A DNA stretch of 64,000 nucleotides. It comes from Rhodococcus sp. ARC_M5 (GTDB lineage Bacteria; Actinomycetota; Actinomycetes; Mycobacteriales; Mycobacteriaceae). Numbering within the stretch: position 1 is the stretch's first letter; each line of letters starts with the position of its first letter. Where the stretch lies: NCBI RefSeq assembly GCF_022810405.1, contig NZ_JALGQE010000011.1, positions 62,001 through 126,000 on the forward strand, in the 5' to 3' direction. The notes beneath the pieces are model-generated. The model ran no database searches. It saw nothing but the letters and a program-made list of their open reading frames with translations, and was not told the DNA's origin. Positions 63,211-64,000 of this stretch are shown here, piece by piece. Both the position numbers and the translations under genes were made by a program.

Positions 63211-63287
63211 ACAGACAGCTTTCCCTGCCGAGCAATTTCGCGCGAGCCAACCCCCCGGGTCTGCGTCGAACCCAGTCCGACAGAACG

Positions 63288-63328
63288 ACAACGGGTGCCG
63301 CATTCGCGAAGAATGCGGCACCCGTTGT
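63288..63328 (-). terminator. hairpin terminator after the RNA helicase gene
   Basis: An 18-bp perfect stem (arm ACAACGGGTGCCGCATTC) with a GCGAA loop lies 42 bases after the stop of the helicase gene at 63370, in the direction of that transcript, and upstream of gnd. Confidence 0.82.
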
Positions 63329-63369
63329 TGCAGTTCCGGTCGGATCACGACCTCACGGTGACGAACCGA

Positions 63370-64000
63370 TCAGTGGCTGCGAGCCGGACCGTCGAAACCG
63401 TCGTACGAACGGCGTTCCGTGCGGCTGCGGAAGCCTCCGGAGCGGTGCTCGTCCTGGCGGGGGCCGGACGCGGGACGACGGTTGTCGGAGCCACGGTACG
63501 AGCTCGAGTCGGAGCGACGCGGACGGTCTCCCTGGTAGCCCTCGCTACGTGGGTTGGAGCCCTGGTAGCCGCCGCCGCTGCGGGGATTGGAACCCTGGTA
63601 GCCCTCGCCACGCGGGTTCGAACCCTGGTAGCCGGTGCGGGGACGGTCTCCCTGGTAGCCCTCGCCGCTGCGCGGGTTGGAGCCCTGGTAGCCGCCACTG
63701 CTGCGGGGGTTCGAGCCCTGGTACCCGCCACTGCTGCGCGGGTTGGAGCCCTGGTATCCGCCGCCGCTGCGTGGGTTCGATCCCTGGTAGCCGGGACGAC
63801 TGTTCCGGTCACGGGGAGCGGACTCGGCGCGCAGGGGCTCACCGGTCGGCTTCTTCGCCCCGGTGATGCTGTTCAGCTCGGCCGAACCGGGCGAGACGTT
63901 GACGGCGGTGGCCTTGACGCCGGCCATACCGGTCAGACGCAGAACCTGACGACGCTGGTTGGGGAGCACGATCGCGACAACGGTGCCCTTTTCTCCGGCG
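63370..64000 (-). CDS. C-terminal part of a DEAD-box RNA helicase with GYQG repeats, N-terminus beyond window
   Basis: The frame enters from the right edge with EKGTVVAIVLPNQRRQVLRL and TGMAGVKATAVNVSPG, a stretch found at the end of the helicase core of actinobacterial DEAD-box proteins. A tail of about 150 residues follows, consisting of nine repeats of the type GYQGSNPRSG and a final Ser/Arg-rich part (DNRRPASGPRQ). Such arginine- and glycine-rich tails bind RNA and can drive condensate formation. The N-terminal helicase motifs are outside the window, so the family call rests on the visible end and the tail. Confidence 0.72.
   Translation of the reverse strand, partial: AGEKGTVVAIVLPNQRRQVLRLTGMAGVKATAVNVSPGSAELNSITGAKKPTGEPLRAESAPRDRNSRPGYQGSNPRSGGGYQGSNPRSSGGYQGSNPRSSGGYQGSNPRSGEGYQGDRPRTGYQGSNPRGEGYQGSNPRSGGGYQGSNPRSEGYQGDRPRRSDSSSYRGSDNRRPASGPRQDEHRSGGFRSRTERRSYDGFDGPARSH
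63531..63793 (-). repeat. nine tandem 27-33-bp repeats encoding GYQG(S/D)xPR units
   Basis: The core CCCTGGTAGCC (GYQG on the minus strand) recurs nine times at 27-33-bp spacing. Units differ in the last residues (SG, SS, GE, T). The repeats are in frame within the helicase tail. Confidence 0.9.

Noticed and set aside
63531..63793. Regularly spaced repeats that could suggest a CRISPR array
   Set aside because: The repeats are in frame, encode GYQG units in a helicase tail, and the spacers are short and similar to each other.

Overview
The window looks like the chromosome of a high-GC mycolic-acid actinobacterium, most likely Rhodococcus or a close relative. GTG and TTG starts are frequent. 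Several mRNAs look leaderless. The gene order from about 39.2 to 63.2 kb follows the Mycobacterium tuberculosis Rv1822-Rv1844c block: pgsA2, DUF881/small basic/DUF881, gcvH, garA, ftsR-type MerR, DUF151 nuclease, MerR, gcvP, SBP/vWA protein, glcB, two CNNM/CBS proteins, guaB1, gnd. There are no rRNA or tRNA genes, insertion sequences, phage genes or CRISPR arrays that I can see.

Layout. 0-2.6 kb: a truncated SNF2 helicase, an Fpg/Nei-type glycosylase and a small membrane protein. 3-9.9 kb: an unusual SRPBCC-acyl-CoA ligase fusion, a DASS transporter, an AgcS symporter and a flavin amine oxidase. 9.9-12.6 kb: a membrane Ser/Thr kinase with a Gly/Asn-rich tail, divergent from an EAL-DICT protein. 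12.7-18.9 kb: a second AgcS symporter, then a PucR regulator divergent from an NCS1 permease and an amidohydrolase (purine or pyrimidine salvage type). 19-24.7 kb: small metabolic and regulatory genes, including a palindrome-controlled regulator operon. 24.7-29.6 kb: a GntR regulator, allophanate hydrolase, a biuret-hydrolase-like cysteine hydrolase and an NCS2 permease, which together read as a biuret/allophanate nitrogen-scavenging unit. 29.7-36.1 kb: a carboxylic acid reductase divergent from an acyl-CoA dehydrogenase and an SDR.

36.1-37.9 kb is the most unusual part. Two tiny Gly/Asp-rich peptide genes, one built from three near-identical 24-residue repeats, lie directly upstream of a JmjC/cupin Fe(II)/2-oxoglutarate oxygenase gene. 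The repeat-peptide stop overlaps the oxygenase start. This has the form of a ribosomally made peptide and its modifying enzyme, possibly an undescribed peptide-hydroxylation system.

37.9-64 kb: idi and a Nudix hydrolase, then the conserved block above. A tandem glycine riboswitch precedes gcvP. Strong bidirectional terminators separate the convergent pairs NCS2/CAR, gcvP/phosphoesterase and DUF4262/gnd. Two RNA helicase genes flank gnd; the second runs off the right edge and ends in a Gly-Tyr-Gln-Gly repeat tail.
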